DNA from: Ifrita kowaldi | Taxonomy: Eukaryota; Chordata; Aves; Passeriformes; Cinclosomatidae | NCBI GenBank assembly: GCA_013398055.1 | Contig: VZRS01000323.1 | Span: forward strand, 6,130 to 70,129 | Direction: 5' to 3' | DNA: 64,000 nt | Part shown: positions 1 through 10,429 of the stretch, piece after piece | How the letters are laid out: each line of letters starts with the position of its first letter | Position numbering within the stretch: position 1 is the stretch's first letter | Notes under the pieces: model-generated | The model's input: the letters and a program-made list of their open reading frames with translations, nothing else | Databases searched by the model: none | Told to the model about the DNA's origin: nothing | Translations under genes and position numbers: made by a program

Positions 1-11
1 CAGAGGAGGCG

Positions 12-112
12 ATGTCCGGGTTCGACAGCTTCAACACTGAGTTCTTACAGACCAGTTACAGCATCGAGGACCAGGCGCAGCCCTACGGCTACAGCGGGCG
101 GCCGTACAGCAA
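12..112 (+). CDS. YIPF5: YIPF5 coding exon 1 (start codon)
   Basis: Encodes residues 1-33 and two bases of Lys34. The donor follows position 112 (CAA|GTAACT). Bases 1-11 (ending GGAGGCG) are 5' UTR, or the exon begins just after the CAG at 1-3; the window is too short upstream to decide. In human the ATG exon is preceded by a non-coding exon, so a first exon and promoter may lie outside. Confidence 0.93.
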
Positions 113-3100
113 GTAACTCGTGTGCCCCGCAGGCCCCGCGGGGTCACGGCATCGCGGGGGGGAGGGACCCGAACTCTTAGCCCGTTCCACCCCTGCCATG
201 GGCAGGGACACCTCCCACTGTCCCAGGCTGCTTCAAGCCTCGTCCAGCCTGGCCTTGGACACTGCCAGGGATCCAGGGGCAGCCACAGCTGCTCTGGGCA
301 CCCTGTGCCAGGGCCTGCCCACCCTCACAGGGAACAATTCCTTCCCAATATCCCATCCATCCCTGCCCTCTGGCAGTGGGAAGCCATTCTCCTTGTCCTG
401 GCACTCCAGGCTCTTGTCCAAAGTCCCTCTCCAGCTGTGCTTTAGGCTTCCTTAGGATACTTCTGGGACAGTCTGTGTATCCAGGAAAGGTTTGGCACTT
501 CAGCCAACTGCTGGTTTCTGTAAATGAGTCCCAGTTGCTCTGTTTGAGGGAGAGCTGAACTCACTGTCTGTAAGTGGAGATCTGAAGGAATCTTGTGTTG
601 AATTCTCTGCCTGGTAGATTTTAGAGCAAGTGTTAGAAGGTTGAAGGACAAGTTGCATGAATAATCTTAATTATATGAGTGATCTGCATGTCCCTGGGAT
701 AAGAAGCACTGTTCTTCTGCAGCTCCATCTCCAGTCACTCCCTTGGGGACTAGAAATTAGTGTCACCTAACTGAGCCTGCGATGTCCAGGTGACTCCCAG
801 GCTGCAGCAGGGAGGTGTGGTGGGTGTTCCTGGGTCAGGGGGGATCCCATGTGAACATCCAGCCTCGAGCTGAGGGCTTTGGTCTCTCTGTGTGATCCCT
901 GAGATGGATGGAGCAGGTCAGTGCCATTTGTGACCTGAACAGGATCACGGGGCTGTGCTGGGGCTGGACTCTGCTAGCACGAGGAGTTCTGCGTTTTCCT
1001 TCTTTCTATTTCCGTAGTTAAAGATTTTGGAGATGTTTATGGAAATCTCTGTGGTTAGACTTGGGAAACATCAGTGGCAAGAACACCTGAAGAGTTTGTT
1101 TGGGGCAGAGGGTGGCTTTGATTGGGTTTTTTCATTGAGGACCTGGGTATGGGACCATGTAAAGGGACTTCTTAGGACAGAAGGAAGGGTTTGCTGTGAT
1201 GTATTGACTGGAACAAGCTTTGCCTTGCAGGAGGTGTTGCAGCAGCAGCAGCTCAGGTGTGCCCTAACGTGGGGTTGTGCTTTGCAGGCCCTATGGAGGC
1301 TACGAGTACCCCCAGCAGGGTGGCTTCGTCCCCCCGGACATGATGCAGCAGCAGCAGCCCTACACGGGGCAGATCTACCAGCCAACACAGAGCTACACTC
1401 CAGCCTCAGCACAGTCTTTTTATGGAAGCAATTTTGAGGATGAGCCTCCGCTATTAGAAGGTATAACTTTGCTATGGCCTAAATCCAAAACTCCTCCTAG
1501 TTTGGGGATGAGTTGGTAGCAGTGTGTGGATTCCCTGCTGCTGGGAGTGCTCGGTGGATTTGAAATTCTCATTGATTTTTTTTTAAACCTGTATTTTGGC
1601 ATGTGAAATCCTTGTTCTTGTGCAAACTTCTGCAGTTGTAAATTTGTGCTTTGTTGCTTCACACCAGCTGCTCTGAGGCAGATTAAATCAATTAACTGGG
1701 AGACCTGACTTTGTGACAACACACTTAATATTCCTCCTGTAGCAAATAATAATTGTAACTGCCCACTTTGTAAAATAAGTGGCTGCAGGTCCTTTGAGTT
1801 GATTCTTAGTTAGAACTGGAATGTTTCATTGCTAACAAGGAATGCTAAACACTGCAGAAATGCCTGTGTGGAGTACAGCCCGTGCAGGTGCCAGGCTGGA
1901 TGTTCAGCTACAACCTGGCTTGCTGGGATCAGTTTCCAGCTCATTTCTGTTATTTTTCAGTTCCAAACAACTGAATAAACCCTCACTGTTACTGGGTGGA
2001 GAGACAGGCATCTGTCACACCTGTCCCCAGGCATGATACCTTCCACCCTCTGGGCTTTTTTATTAAAAATATTACTTTATTTACATAAATAAAACAGGAT
2101 CAGGGAACAGGGCTGAAGGGACCTCTGTGAGCTCTGTGCTTGGGCCCTTATCTGGTCCTTCAGAAACCACCCAGGCACTTCCCAGCACTTCAGACCCGGA
2201 ATGTGTGGAGGCAGCAGGAGGAAAGAGGGGGTGGCTCAATTCTCTGGAGCCTATCATGGATCTGGAGGAGATGGGAAGTGGAGAAGCAGGGAAGACAAAG
2301 AGTGAAGCAAGTGGGGCAGCCAGAAAGGGAAGAAATGAAATCCATGTTCTTTTCACTTGCAGAACTGGGGATCAATTTTGACCACATCTGGCAGAAAACA
2401 CTAACGGTGCTGCACCCCCTGAAGGTGGCTGATGGCAGCATCATGAACGAGACGGACCTGGCCGGGCCCATGGTCTTCTGCCTGGCCTTTGGAGCCACGC
2501 TGCTGCTGGTGAGACACTGCCACAGGCACTGCTGGGCAGGGCTGTGCTGGGAAACGCTGGGAGAGGGGTGGCATTGCCTGGAGGGTTACTGGAGTTGTTG
2601 GCATGGAGGCCAAGAAAGCACATCCCTTTCCTTTCATGGAGTGTCCTGAGTTGGAAGGGATCCCCAGGGATCATCAGAGTCCAACTCCTCACCCTGCACA
2701 GGACAACAATTTGTGTGTGAATGGATGGAAGAGGCACCGGGACCCCTCACGCAGGTGGGATGGATGAGTACTGACACATCAGGTGTGACTTCCAGTGTCA
2801 GGTCACTCTGGAGCAAACCTGCTTTCACACTGTTTGTATTGTTCAATGGGCCAGGCACTGCTGAAGCCTGGCCAGTTTTTCTAATTGAGCTTAATTGGAA
2901 TAAGATTGTGCTGTAATGACTCAGGAGTGTCAATGATGAGATGACAGCAAACAGTGTTCCTTGGCATTGAAAGCTTCAGGGGTTTTAATCTGTTTCAGCT
3001 TTAGATGCTTCAGGCACTGCTTTTAATTTATGCCTAAAATTTCACGTTGCTGTGACAGTTAAAACACACTTTAGTACCAAGGGGACTTCAAACCTACTTT

Positions 3101-5193
3101 AATAAGTAACTTTTATTTATGGAAACTAGGCCAGTCAAATTAATGAACATGTTTATAATAGATACGTTTGAATTTTCTTTTTCTAAGAATTTATTTCTCC
3201 TGTGTGCTTTTTAAAAAAATCCATGGAATGTAGCGAAAGGAAGTGGGCTGAGCCTGGCACAAAGGTCACAGCAGGTGTGATTGTTTCCTGTGCTGCCTGG
3301 GGAAGAGGAGAGCTGGGCCTAAGTACATTCAGTTTGGCAGCTGTTGGAAGGGGACACCCTGGCAGCTGCACAGCCCCGTGTCCTGCTGGGGTGCCTTGGC
3401 AGGTGCTGTAAGGGAAGCATCAGTCTCAGCTGGGGAAGACCAGGAGATGACCTAAATACATGGACATAACCCACACGTGCTTCCTGTGTGCTTGTGAACA
3501 AGCAAAGTTTGGCTTTGGCTTTTTAAAATCTCCCTGAGCTAATCCTGGGTTCACACCCAGTGCTTGGCAGCTCAGCTTCAGCTGTTTCTGCGATTTTTAA
3601 AATAATTTTCCTTGTGCCGTAACTTTGTGCATTCTGCCACAAGTTAAAGGACTTCAGCTCTGGGTTTGTCAAGAAGTTTCTGAATTACACTTTTGTTGTC
3701 TTTACATGCCAGTTCTGTAAAGATTATTATTGCAAGTGATCAGTCAGCATGAGAAGTCCTTGATTAAACCGTAAACAGTTCCTGGGCTGAGCTCAGAGAA
3801 TAACAATTGGATCAGAACCTGTTCATTAAGGTCCATAGAGAGAGAAGAAACTCCAGGCTCCTGGAGCGTGAGGTGTCCTGGGGGAAACACTCCCTGTGGG
3901 ATGGGAGTGAGGGAGCTGGGGCTGGGGGCAATGCCTGTGCCCACCCCCACTGTGTCCCAGGGCGGGTAGATCTGCTCCCTGACCCCATCCCTGTGCTGGT
4001 TCCATCCTGACCCCATCCTGTGCCCGGCTGCAGGCTGGCAAGATCCAGTTCGGGTACGTGTACGGGATCAGCGCCATCGGCTGCCTGGGCATGTTCTGCC
4101 TCCTGAACCTGATGAGCATGACCGGGGTGTCCTTCGGCTGCGTGGCCAGCGTGCTGGGCTACTGCCTGCTGCCCATGATCCTGCTCTCCTCCTTCGCCAT
4201 CGTCTTCTCGCTGCAGTAAGTGCTTGCATTTGTGCCTTGGGCAGAGATTCCTCCTGAGATGGGAAGGAAATCACTGAAAGGAATTTTCACGTTCAGTGCA
4301 GAAGGTGTGCGTAGTTTGAATATGACAGGAATCTTTAGTAAGGGCAAGAATTAATTGTCAATGGCTTCAGGTACTTCCTGGGGAAAAGGGGGTGAATCCT
4401 GCCTTTACCTCTAAGTCAATTAACAGCTTTTGAATCAGTAGACTCCGAGAGCAATCTCAGGTTTGTTTTCAGCCAGCTCTGAATCTGACAGGTCTCAGTA
4501 CCTGTAAAGTAATTATTATTGAAGATGCAAATTAGGATTTTACAAATAGAAGAAAATGAGAATGATTCCTCTTGGCTCTGTGAGTTTAGAGACTGAAAAG
4601 AAACAGCTTGGCACAGTTCTTTTACTCACTGCTTTGACATTTCATATGCACAGAGTTAATTTTGAGGGGGCTTTCTGCTGTCATAATTGACTGATACTGT
4701 TCTAAAATTCTAGAATCCCAGACTGGTTTGGGTTGGAAAAGCTCATCTGGTCCCACCCCATGCCCTGGGCAGGGACACCTTCCACTGTCCCAGGTGGCTC
4801 CAAGCCCTGTCCAACCTGGCCTTGGACACTCCAGGGATGGGGCAGCCACAGCTGCTCTGGGCAGCCTGTGCCAGTGCTTTCCCAGTGCTTTTAGTGGGAA
4901 TATTTCATTTACTGCCAAATGCTAAAATTCATCCCAGAACCTGCACAAGCTGTTGGATGAGTCCAGGTGTGACTCCTACAGGTGGATATACACAAGGCTC
5001 ACAGGAATTCTCTTCTTTCTGCCTTCCCAGAGGGATGATGGGGATTATTCTCACGGCTGGAATTATTGGCTGGTGCAGCTTTTCTGCTTCCAAGATCTTT
5101 ATCTCTGCCTTAGCCATGGAGGGCCAGCAGCTGCTCGTAGCCTATCCCTGCGCGTTGCTGTACGGAGTCTTCGCCCTCATCTCCGTCTTCTGA
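12..5193 (+). CDS. YIPF5: YIPF5 (Yip1 domain family member 5), five coding exons
   Basis: Join of 12-112, 1288-1460, 2363-2508, 4034-4215 and 5031-5193 gives 765 bp, 254 residues plus TGA. Every intron is GT..AG and phases match (2, 1, 0, 2). The product is a five-pass Yip1-family membrane protein of the ER exit site/ERGIC/cis-Golgi. In vertebrates it pairs with YIF1 proteins and acts in COPII/Rab-dependent ER-Golgi traffic. Residues 1-120 form a cytosolic tail rich in Gln, Tyr and Pro, with MSGFDSFNTEF at the start, FVPPDMM near 47-53 and EDEPPLLEELGINFDHIW at 84-101. Yip1-family motifs are DLAGPMV (123-129) and GYCLLPM (182-188). Hydrophobic segments lie near 126-142, 149-167, 176-199, 203-225 and 235-254, and the protein ends ISVF. 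From memory human YIPF5 is 257 aa; the differences lie mostly in the N-terminal tail. The ATG at 12 begins the conserved MSGF. Nothing suggests a pseudogene. Confidence 0.97.
113..1287 (+). other. YIPF5 intron 1
   Basis: GT (113-114) to AG (1286-1287), 1.18 kb. It holds an antisense CR1 fragment near its 5' end and ends with TTGTGCTTTGCAG. A CAG-rich stretch at 1238-1253 sits just before the acceptor. Apart from the CR1 I see no other element. Confidence 0.92.
177..435 (-). mobile_element. CR1 LINE 3' fragment, antisense, in YIPF5 intron 1
   Basis: Carries the run CCATGGGCAGGGACACCTCC, then clear matches to the avian CR1 end (cccaggctgcttcaagcc, ggccttggacactgccaggg, aattccttcccaatatccc). 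This order is the reverse complement of CR1 sense. The body reaches about 435. The terminal 'agaatcatagaatgg' end is degraded. There is no coding capacity; this is a 5'-truncated dead copy. Confidence 0.85.
1288..1460 (+). CDS. YIPF5: YIPF5 coding exon 2
   Basis: Completes Lys34 and encodes residues 35-91 plus the first base of Glu92. This is the Gln/Tyr/Pro-rich cytosolic tail: PQQGGFVPPDMMQQQQPYTG, then QIYQPTQSYTPAS and EDEPPLLE. A short CAG run encodes QQQQ. The donor is GAAG|GTATAA at 1460/1461. Confidence 0.95.
1461..2362 (+). other. YIPF5 intron 2
   Basis: GT (1461-1462) to AG (2361-2362), about 0.9 kb, with a pyrimidine-rich end TTCTTTTCACTTGCAG. No recognisable transposon. An AT-rich patch lies at 2057-2096. 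Confidence 0.92.
2363..2508 (+). CDS. YIPF5: YIPF5 coding exon 3
   Basis: Encodes Glu92-Leu140: the conserved pre-membrane segment ELGINFDHIWQKTLTVLHPL, then ADGSIMNETDLAGPM, running into the first hydrophobic segment (VFCLAFGATLLL). It ends on a complete codon, CTG|GTGAGA. This is the most conserved exon compared with mammalian YIPF5. Confidence 0.96.
2509..4033 (+). other. YIPF5 intron 3
   Basis: GT (2509-2510) to AG (4032-4033), 1.5 kb. It contains a short antisense CR1 end and AT-rich sequence at 2990-3200 and 3590-3780. The acceptor is TGCCCGGCTGCAG. Confidence 0.92.
2637..2715 (-). mobile_element. CR1 3' end fragment, antisense, in YIPF5 intron 3
   Basis: GAGTTGGAAGGGATCCCCAG followed by GATCATCAGAGTCCAACTCC and CCTGCACAGGACA is the reverse complement of the CR1 3' end of the 'gactcgatgatccttgtgggtccc' subfamily. 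Only the last ~80 bp remain. Confidence 0.75.
4034..4215 (+). CDS. YIPF5: YIPF5 coding exon 4
   Basis: Encodes Ala141-Leu200 and two bases of Gln201: the AGKIQFGYVYGISAIGCLGM segment, the second and third hydrophobic helices and the GYCLLPM motif (182-188). The donor is GCTGCA|GTAAGT. G+C at third positions is clearly higher than in exon 3. Confidence 0.96.
4216..5030 (+). other. YIPF5 intron 4
   Basis: GT (4216-4217, strong GTAAGT) to AG (5029-5030) after a long pyrimidine tract (TCTTCTTTCTGCCTTCCCAG). It is about 0.8 kb; the central part is an antisense CR1 copy. Confidence 0.92.
4705..4925 (-). mobile_element. CR1 LINE 3' fragment, antisense, in YIPF5 intron 4
   Basis: Begins TCTAGAATCCCAGACTGGTT (the CR1 terminal repeat) and continues GGGTTGGAAAAGCTCATC, GGGCAGGGACACCTTCCACT, CTTGGACACTCCAGGGATGG. 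Both the 3' terminus and ~200 bp of body are preserved, so this is a fairly young truncated insertion. Confidence 0.88.
5031..5193 (+). CDS. YIPF5: YIPF5 coding exon 5 (stop codon)
   Basis: Completes Gln201 (CA|A) and encodes residues 202-254, then TGA at 5191-5193. It contains hydrophobic segments 4 (MMGIILTAGIIGWCSF) and 5 (LLVAYPCALLYGVFALISVF). Position 204 is Met where the human protein, as I recall it, has Val, a conservative change. The reading begins at the A of AGGGATG; the alternative acceptor AG at 5031-5032 would break the frame. Confidence 0.96.
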
Positions 5194-6065
5194 ACAGACT
5201 CTGGGGGACTCCAGGGGGCCAAAAGGAAAATCCCAGCTTGGAACATGGACTTGGACCAGAAACAGCTGCAAACAACTGTCTCGTGTTGCTATCATGAAAC
5301 TTAGACCTGTTTGAATCACCCGGAACAATGGAAAATGTCTCGTGTTCACTTTTTTAGGACTTTGAATACTGTTTTCAATGACCTGGGGAGTCCAGAGCTT
5401 TAATACGTGTTCATGCTTATCAAGTTCCTGTGATTTCTTTCCCATTCCTAGATCTTTAGAAAAAGTAACTTTTGGTTGTTTATTTGAGGGTTGTGATTTT
5501 TGTTCGTTTTGTTTTGTTTTGTAGGGGAGGGCGAAGGGTTGCAGTTATAAATTGGTAGATTTTTGTCCAAAACAGTTAAAGGAGCTGCTGTGGATTTGGG
5601 GGACTGTGGATAAGTCTGCAGGAACGAGGACCTGTTTTCTGACCCCTCTCACCAAAAATGCACAAATGAACAAAAGTAATTAGAGTATTTCCTGTGTTTT
5701 AACCAATATCCTCCTAAGCTCTTCAGTCTCAATTATTTGTTCATTTGCTGTGAGAGTATTTCAGGATTTAAGATACTTAAATTATGAAGTAGAAAACATG
5801 CTTAAAAGTGAAAGGGATCTGTAATTCTGTCACACTTGAAACATGACCACATTGGGGTGTCTGTAGCTTTATGTTAACTGGGGTTTCTGAAGGACTTCGA
5901 CAGAGGTTCCTTCCCTCATGGTGCACATTCTGCTGGATGAAGAGGAATCTCTCTCGCAGTACTTCCAAGGAAAACACCATTTGGAAAACGTTATGCTCGT
6001 CAGTATTGTAGTTACTGTAAAATAATTTAAGGCATATTGATTAAATTTTCCTTGAATTTTGAAAA
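5194..6065 (+). other. YIPF5 3' UTR (approximate extent)
   Basis: Follows the TGA directly. The first ~100 bp are mixed; it then becomes T-rich (TTTTGTTCGTTTTGTTTTG near 5498-5520) and AT-rich, as usual for vertebrate 3' UTRs. The end is set at the ATTAAA at 6040-6045. A longer form could run to another ATTAAA at 6258-6263 or beyond. There is no open frame of interest. Confidence 0.6.
6040..6045 (+). promoter_or_regulatory. Candidate polyadenylation signal ATTAAA
   Basis: The common variant hexamer, ~850 bp after the stop codon, with T/GT-rich sequence 20-40 bp downstream (AGGTGTTTGATTTTCC). A second ATTAAA at 6258-6263 is an alternative. No canonical AATAAA lies between 5194 and 6300. Confidence 0.4.
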
Positions 6066-7554
6066 AGGTGTTTGATTTTCCTAATCTTTATTTTTGATGT
6101 TCACTTACTAAAATAGAAACTTTCATATTGAAACAAAATCACATTTAAAATTGAATTCATTGGGTGGATTTGTTGTTTGCTTCAGTCAGTGAAGAGCAGA
6201 AGGGAGCTCCTGTCCTGTGTCCATGCAGATCAATGGCATTGATTGCCAATGAGCCTAATTAAACACACATCTTCTAGGACATAGAAAATCTCCCTCGGCT
6301 GCTTGGGCAAGTCAGGTTCTAACACTCCAATATTGTATTTTGGGAACAGCTGATTCAGCTTCTCCTGCACATTCCAGTGGGTAAGTTCTTAAAGCCTTGC
6401 AGTGCTTCCACAGGTACCCTCCAGGGTGATCACCTGGGTGTTAAACTGTTAAAAATAATGTTTTCTTTCACCACAGCATGAACAAACTTGAGTGCACAGG
6501 AAAAACAACTCAGTGTTGCCCTGGCAATAGAGCTGCTGAGTTTGGAGAAACCATAGGAAAAGGGATTTATTTAGATTTAAATGCTCACAAAGTCAGCAGT
6601 GGAGGACACTGCACGCTCTACTCCAGCAGTGAGGTTTGACCCAGGAGTTTCCAGGAGCATTTTATGTTCCTCAGCACAGAATTTAGCAGTTTCTAACTGG
6701 ATTTCTAAGTGGTCTCTGGGGAGCAGAGAGAAGCAGATGAGAGCAGGAGGTCAAACATTTGACTTCATGGAGGACTTGGTAAAAACCAGTGTTATGTCCA
6801 GAGTGGTTGTCTTAAATATCCCAAACTTCTGGTACATTAATTAATGTGATTGCATTGACTCTTTATTGTCTTCCCAAAATCAATCCTATTGATTTTCTGT
6901 AATGAAGTTCTGTCCTAGTTCTTGCTTCAATTTTAGTTACATTTCAGATGATTCAATCTCCCCATCCCGCAGAATGTCAGGATTGGAGGCTGTAGTTCTC
7001 TACTCCCACATTTGCTTTTCAGAATTAGTAGGACTTTTCTTTCCACATCTGAACTCCCCCACAGTCTGTCCCCCCACCATTCTCACCTGGGTTTCAGATG
7101 AAATGCCAGCACCACTTCTCCCATCCTGCTTTGGCTCTTTTTATGTTGCTCAGCTTAAAGCACTCAAGCAAATGCTGGAGTTGCCTTTTTAAGCCCACTT
7201 TTGTTATCCCCCCAAACGTGAAATCATCTCCTGCCCTGCAAGAGTTGAGAGTCACCTTTCCCAGTCTGTCCATGTGTCACCCCAGGCTGTTGATGGTGTG
7301 ACAGTGACTCTGTTTTTCAGGTGCCTTGTGCTGTGAGGCAGCTGCTGCCCCCGGTTCCGTTTGGCTTTGTTTCTGTACCAGGAAATGCCGGGGCACATCC
7401 TGTGCCGGCGCCGAGTTTTTGATGTGCTCCTGGGAATGTCGCGGTGCTCTCCGTGTGCTGCTGCATCCAGCAGAACCTGCGGGAGCCGGGGCTTGCTGTT
7501 TGCAGCTTCTCCACTGGGTGGGCCTGCAGGACTCCGGATGGGCTCCAGGGAGCC
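6066..7554. other. Intergenic or extended 3' UTR, no gene seen
   Basis: AT-leaning up to about 7.2 kb, then mixed. Short open frames here lack family similarity, codon bias or splice context. No repeat that I recognise. Confidence 0.6.
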
Positions 7555-7750
7555 TGGGCACAGAATCCCGGGTTGGAAAAGCCCTCCCAGCCCATCGAGT
7601 CCAGCCTGTGCCCGATTCCTACCTTGTCCCCAGCCCAGAGCACTGAGTGCCACATCCAGGCCTTCCTTGGGGACTCCAAACCTCCCTGGGCAGCTCCTTC
7701 CAGTGCCTGACCACCCTTTCCATGAGGAAATTCCTCCTGGATTCATGTCA
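7555..7750 (-). mobile_element. CR1 LINE 3' fragment, antisense
   Basis: CACAGAATCCCGGGTTGGAA, then AGCCCATCGAGTCCAGCCTG, GAGCACTGAGTGCCACATCC and CATGAGGAAATTCCTCCTGG follow the order of the avian CR1 subfamily with a 'ggcactgagtgccacgtcc' body, reversed. The terminal repeat is present at 7558. Confidence 0.85.
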
Positions 7751-9840
7751 GTGCAATGATGTGCTACAGCCACCTGAGTACCACGATGTCTCTGCTGCAC
7801 TCAAAGCTGCTGCGTGCTGTAGCAGGGCTTGGGAAGCCTTTCCCTCCCCCTGCCCTCCCTGCTGCTGTCCCACATCCACAGCAGTGGCATTCCCAGGTGG
7901 TCACAGCACGGATGCAGCTGACTGAGTCTGCCCCTGGCAGGGGAAGGGATTCATTCCAGCCGTGAAGGGGATGCTGCAGTGCCTGGGATCCCTCCCAGGA
8001 ATGGGGAACCTTTGCTATGTCTCATTCTTTGGATGACAGGGAATACTTCTGACCAGCTTTATCTTTACCTGACCAGGGAGTCTCTTTGTTTTCTGTACAT
8101 AAATTTATTTTTCCCTGAGTAAATCACTGCCTTTCCAGCTGTTGGATGACACAGGCAGGTGAGCTCTTAGGAAGGATTCTCAGGAAGAATTTCCTGACAG
8201 AATGCGTTCTCAAGCAGTGAAATGGTTCCATAAAAAGAGCATCTGCTCAGTCAGCTGCACTTGCCTGTAATGTTTTCTCTGGCCATTTTATACTCTCCTG
8301 GAATTCTTACATTCTAAATTCCTTTCTCTAAACTAGGTTTAATCTGGAGTTGGGAATTCCCAATAAGTCAGTAACAGCTTGGAGAGACTTACATGTGAAC
8401 TTGATTTCAGCGTCTCCAGTCAGAATGCATTGATGTATTCACACATCTGCAGTCAGGATGACAATTCTGACACCATGGGGTAGTTTATTTCTGTTCATTG
8501 ATTTAATTATCTGCTTTAAATATCAAGTTCTGGGTGGGGGGTTGTTGGCTTTTAATTGCATGGGCCTCTCCTCATTTCACTTCATCCCTGGTGATTTCCC
8601 TGTCATTGCTGGATACAGCATCAGAATTAAGTTTCCAGTGTGCATATGGACAAAAGAGAAGACAATAATTACAAATGATTGATCAGTCCAAGCCCACATG
8701 ATTGGATTAATTCTTCCCTCCTTCCCACCACTGTTAATTCAGAATAACTTTGCAGTAATCAAGAGATCTTCACTTGTGTGCTGATGATCTTCATGTTCTG
8801 CCTGAGCTTTAATGGTGCTTAAAAGGCCTAATTCTGCCTTAAGTCTATTCTTAGTGTTGTTTCAGACCTGAATGTAGAGCTTAAATTTGAAAATGATTCT
8901 CCTGCCTACATCTTAGCTGGGGACAGTTTCTCCACCCAGTCAGTGCTTCCACTAACAGGCCCCAATTCCCTGGGGTGGGAGGATGTGGGGTGGCTGTGCC
9001 GGGATGGAGCAAATGGATGGAATGGGATTGCATCCCCCCCACTGCTCCTCCGGTCTGTTGCCATCCCAGGGATCTGTCTGAGGGTGCCAGGAGGAAATAA
9101 AGCCGTGGGGCTGGCACAGAGGGGCTGGGGGAGTCTTGGGAGTCCTCAGCAAGCCCAGGGAGCTGTGGGGGTCACCCAGAACTCAGAGCACGTCTCCTGT
9201 TGGGGAACAGCAGGGCTTGCCTTCAGCTCTCTCCCTGCTTCTGCCTCTGCACGTTCCGGGATTGCTGAGCAGGTGATGGAATAACCACAGAGGCCCTTTC
9301 TTGTGCCTTCATTATTTTCAAAGCAAACACAGGCACAATTCTGGACCCTGGAGGAAAGACAGCGAAACTGAGTTTTGGACCTATAAAGTGCTGGCAGCAG
9401 CGAGATAACACCCATTAAAAACATCAGGCTGGAGCTCTGAAATCTCTGCAGTTTACCCAGTAATTTGTCTGGAAGGCTGTTCTATGGGAGCTTTTTCCAT
9501 GGAAACCTGCAGTGTGATCCCCCAAACAACTCACTGCGCTCTGCTGCAGATGGGCTCGGTGTTTAGGTCCCACCCAGCTCTGTTGGCCTGGTTGCCATGG
9601 CCCTGTTTTCTCTTCAGACACTGTTTGATGGAGCCCTCGAAGGGAGCCGGGGCCGGGCTGTGCCCATTCCGGGGGGAGTGAGCAGGGCAGGGATGTGCCA
9701 GAGGTGCTGGAGGTACAGGAACGCTGCCAGCTCCTGCTCAGCTCCTGCCCAGCTTTTAAAGCAGCCTCAACAGCCCCGTGCCCAGCCAGCACCTCCAGCC
9801 CTTGGGCAGTGACCCCTCTCCCTGCAGAGCAGCTTACAAA
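7751..9840. other. Intergenic, no gene seen
   Basis: Mixed composition. The 8.0-8.9 kb part is AT-rich and unique-looking; 8.9-9.8 kb is GC-richer. Many short overlapping open frames on both strands, none recognisable. Confidence 0.6.
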
Positions 9841-9859
9841 GGTGTTGGTTAATTGTCAT

Positions 9860-9960
9860 TGTAATTTCTGCAGGACAGCGGGAGAAACTGAGGCACAGAG
9901 AAGGGAGGTCACTGAGCAGGACCCTGGCCCAGGCGCCCAGATCCGTAGGGCAAATGTCCA
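9860..9960 (+). mobile_element. Possible ancient CORE-SINE/MIR-like remnant
   Basis: GAGAAACTGAGGCACAGAGA at 9882-9901, followed by GGTCACTGAGCAGGACCC, resembles the well-known MIR segment 'ggaaactgaggcacagagaggt ... ggtcacacagc'. The match is from memory and limited to about 20 strong bases, so this is tentative. Confidence 0.4.
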
Positions 9961-10429
9961 GAGATTAGTAACTCATCCGAGGCTTTACAGGCAGTGGCTC
10001 TTTCCTTGCCTTAAAGCCCTAATGTCAGGTGAGGCACCCCCTGTGACCAGAAGGGGAGCCCGGGTCCCTCGGGAATCCCTGCAGGGGCAGGAGGGGACAC
10101 GGGGCGGGGAGCAGGGACAGACCGGGCACAAATGGGCAGGACCTGGTGCCCCTCAGGGGGCTGCAGGCTCCGAAGTGCCCGGCCCAGCGGTCAGCAGAGC
10201 CTGGGCACGCCGGGCCCTGCAGGACTGGCCACGCTGGGCACACACGGGACGGTTTTGGTCGCTCGGCTGTGACCACCTGAGCCGGTGGTCAAAGAGCACG
10301 GGCAGAGCATCCCCGGCCTCAGAGCTGTTTCACCCGGGACGAGCAGCACCAACAACGAGCCTTCTTCCCGGAGCCGCTCCTTGGCCTTATTTCTACTATC
10401 CTGACGTTTAAAAGACGGGGTTAACATGG

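Noticed and set aside
365..380. CTCF-like GCCCTCTGGCAG in intron 1
   Set aside because: Lies in a CR1 copy and mismatches the 3' half of the motif.
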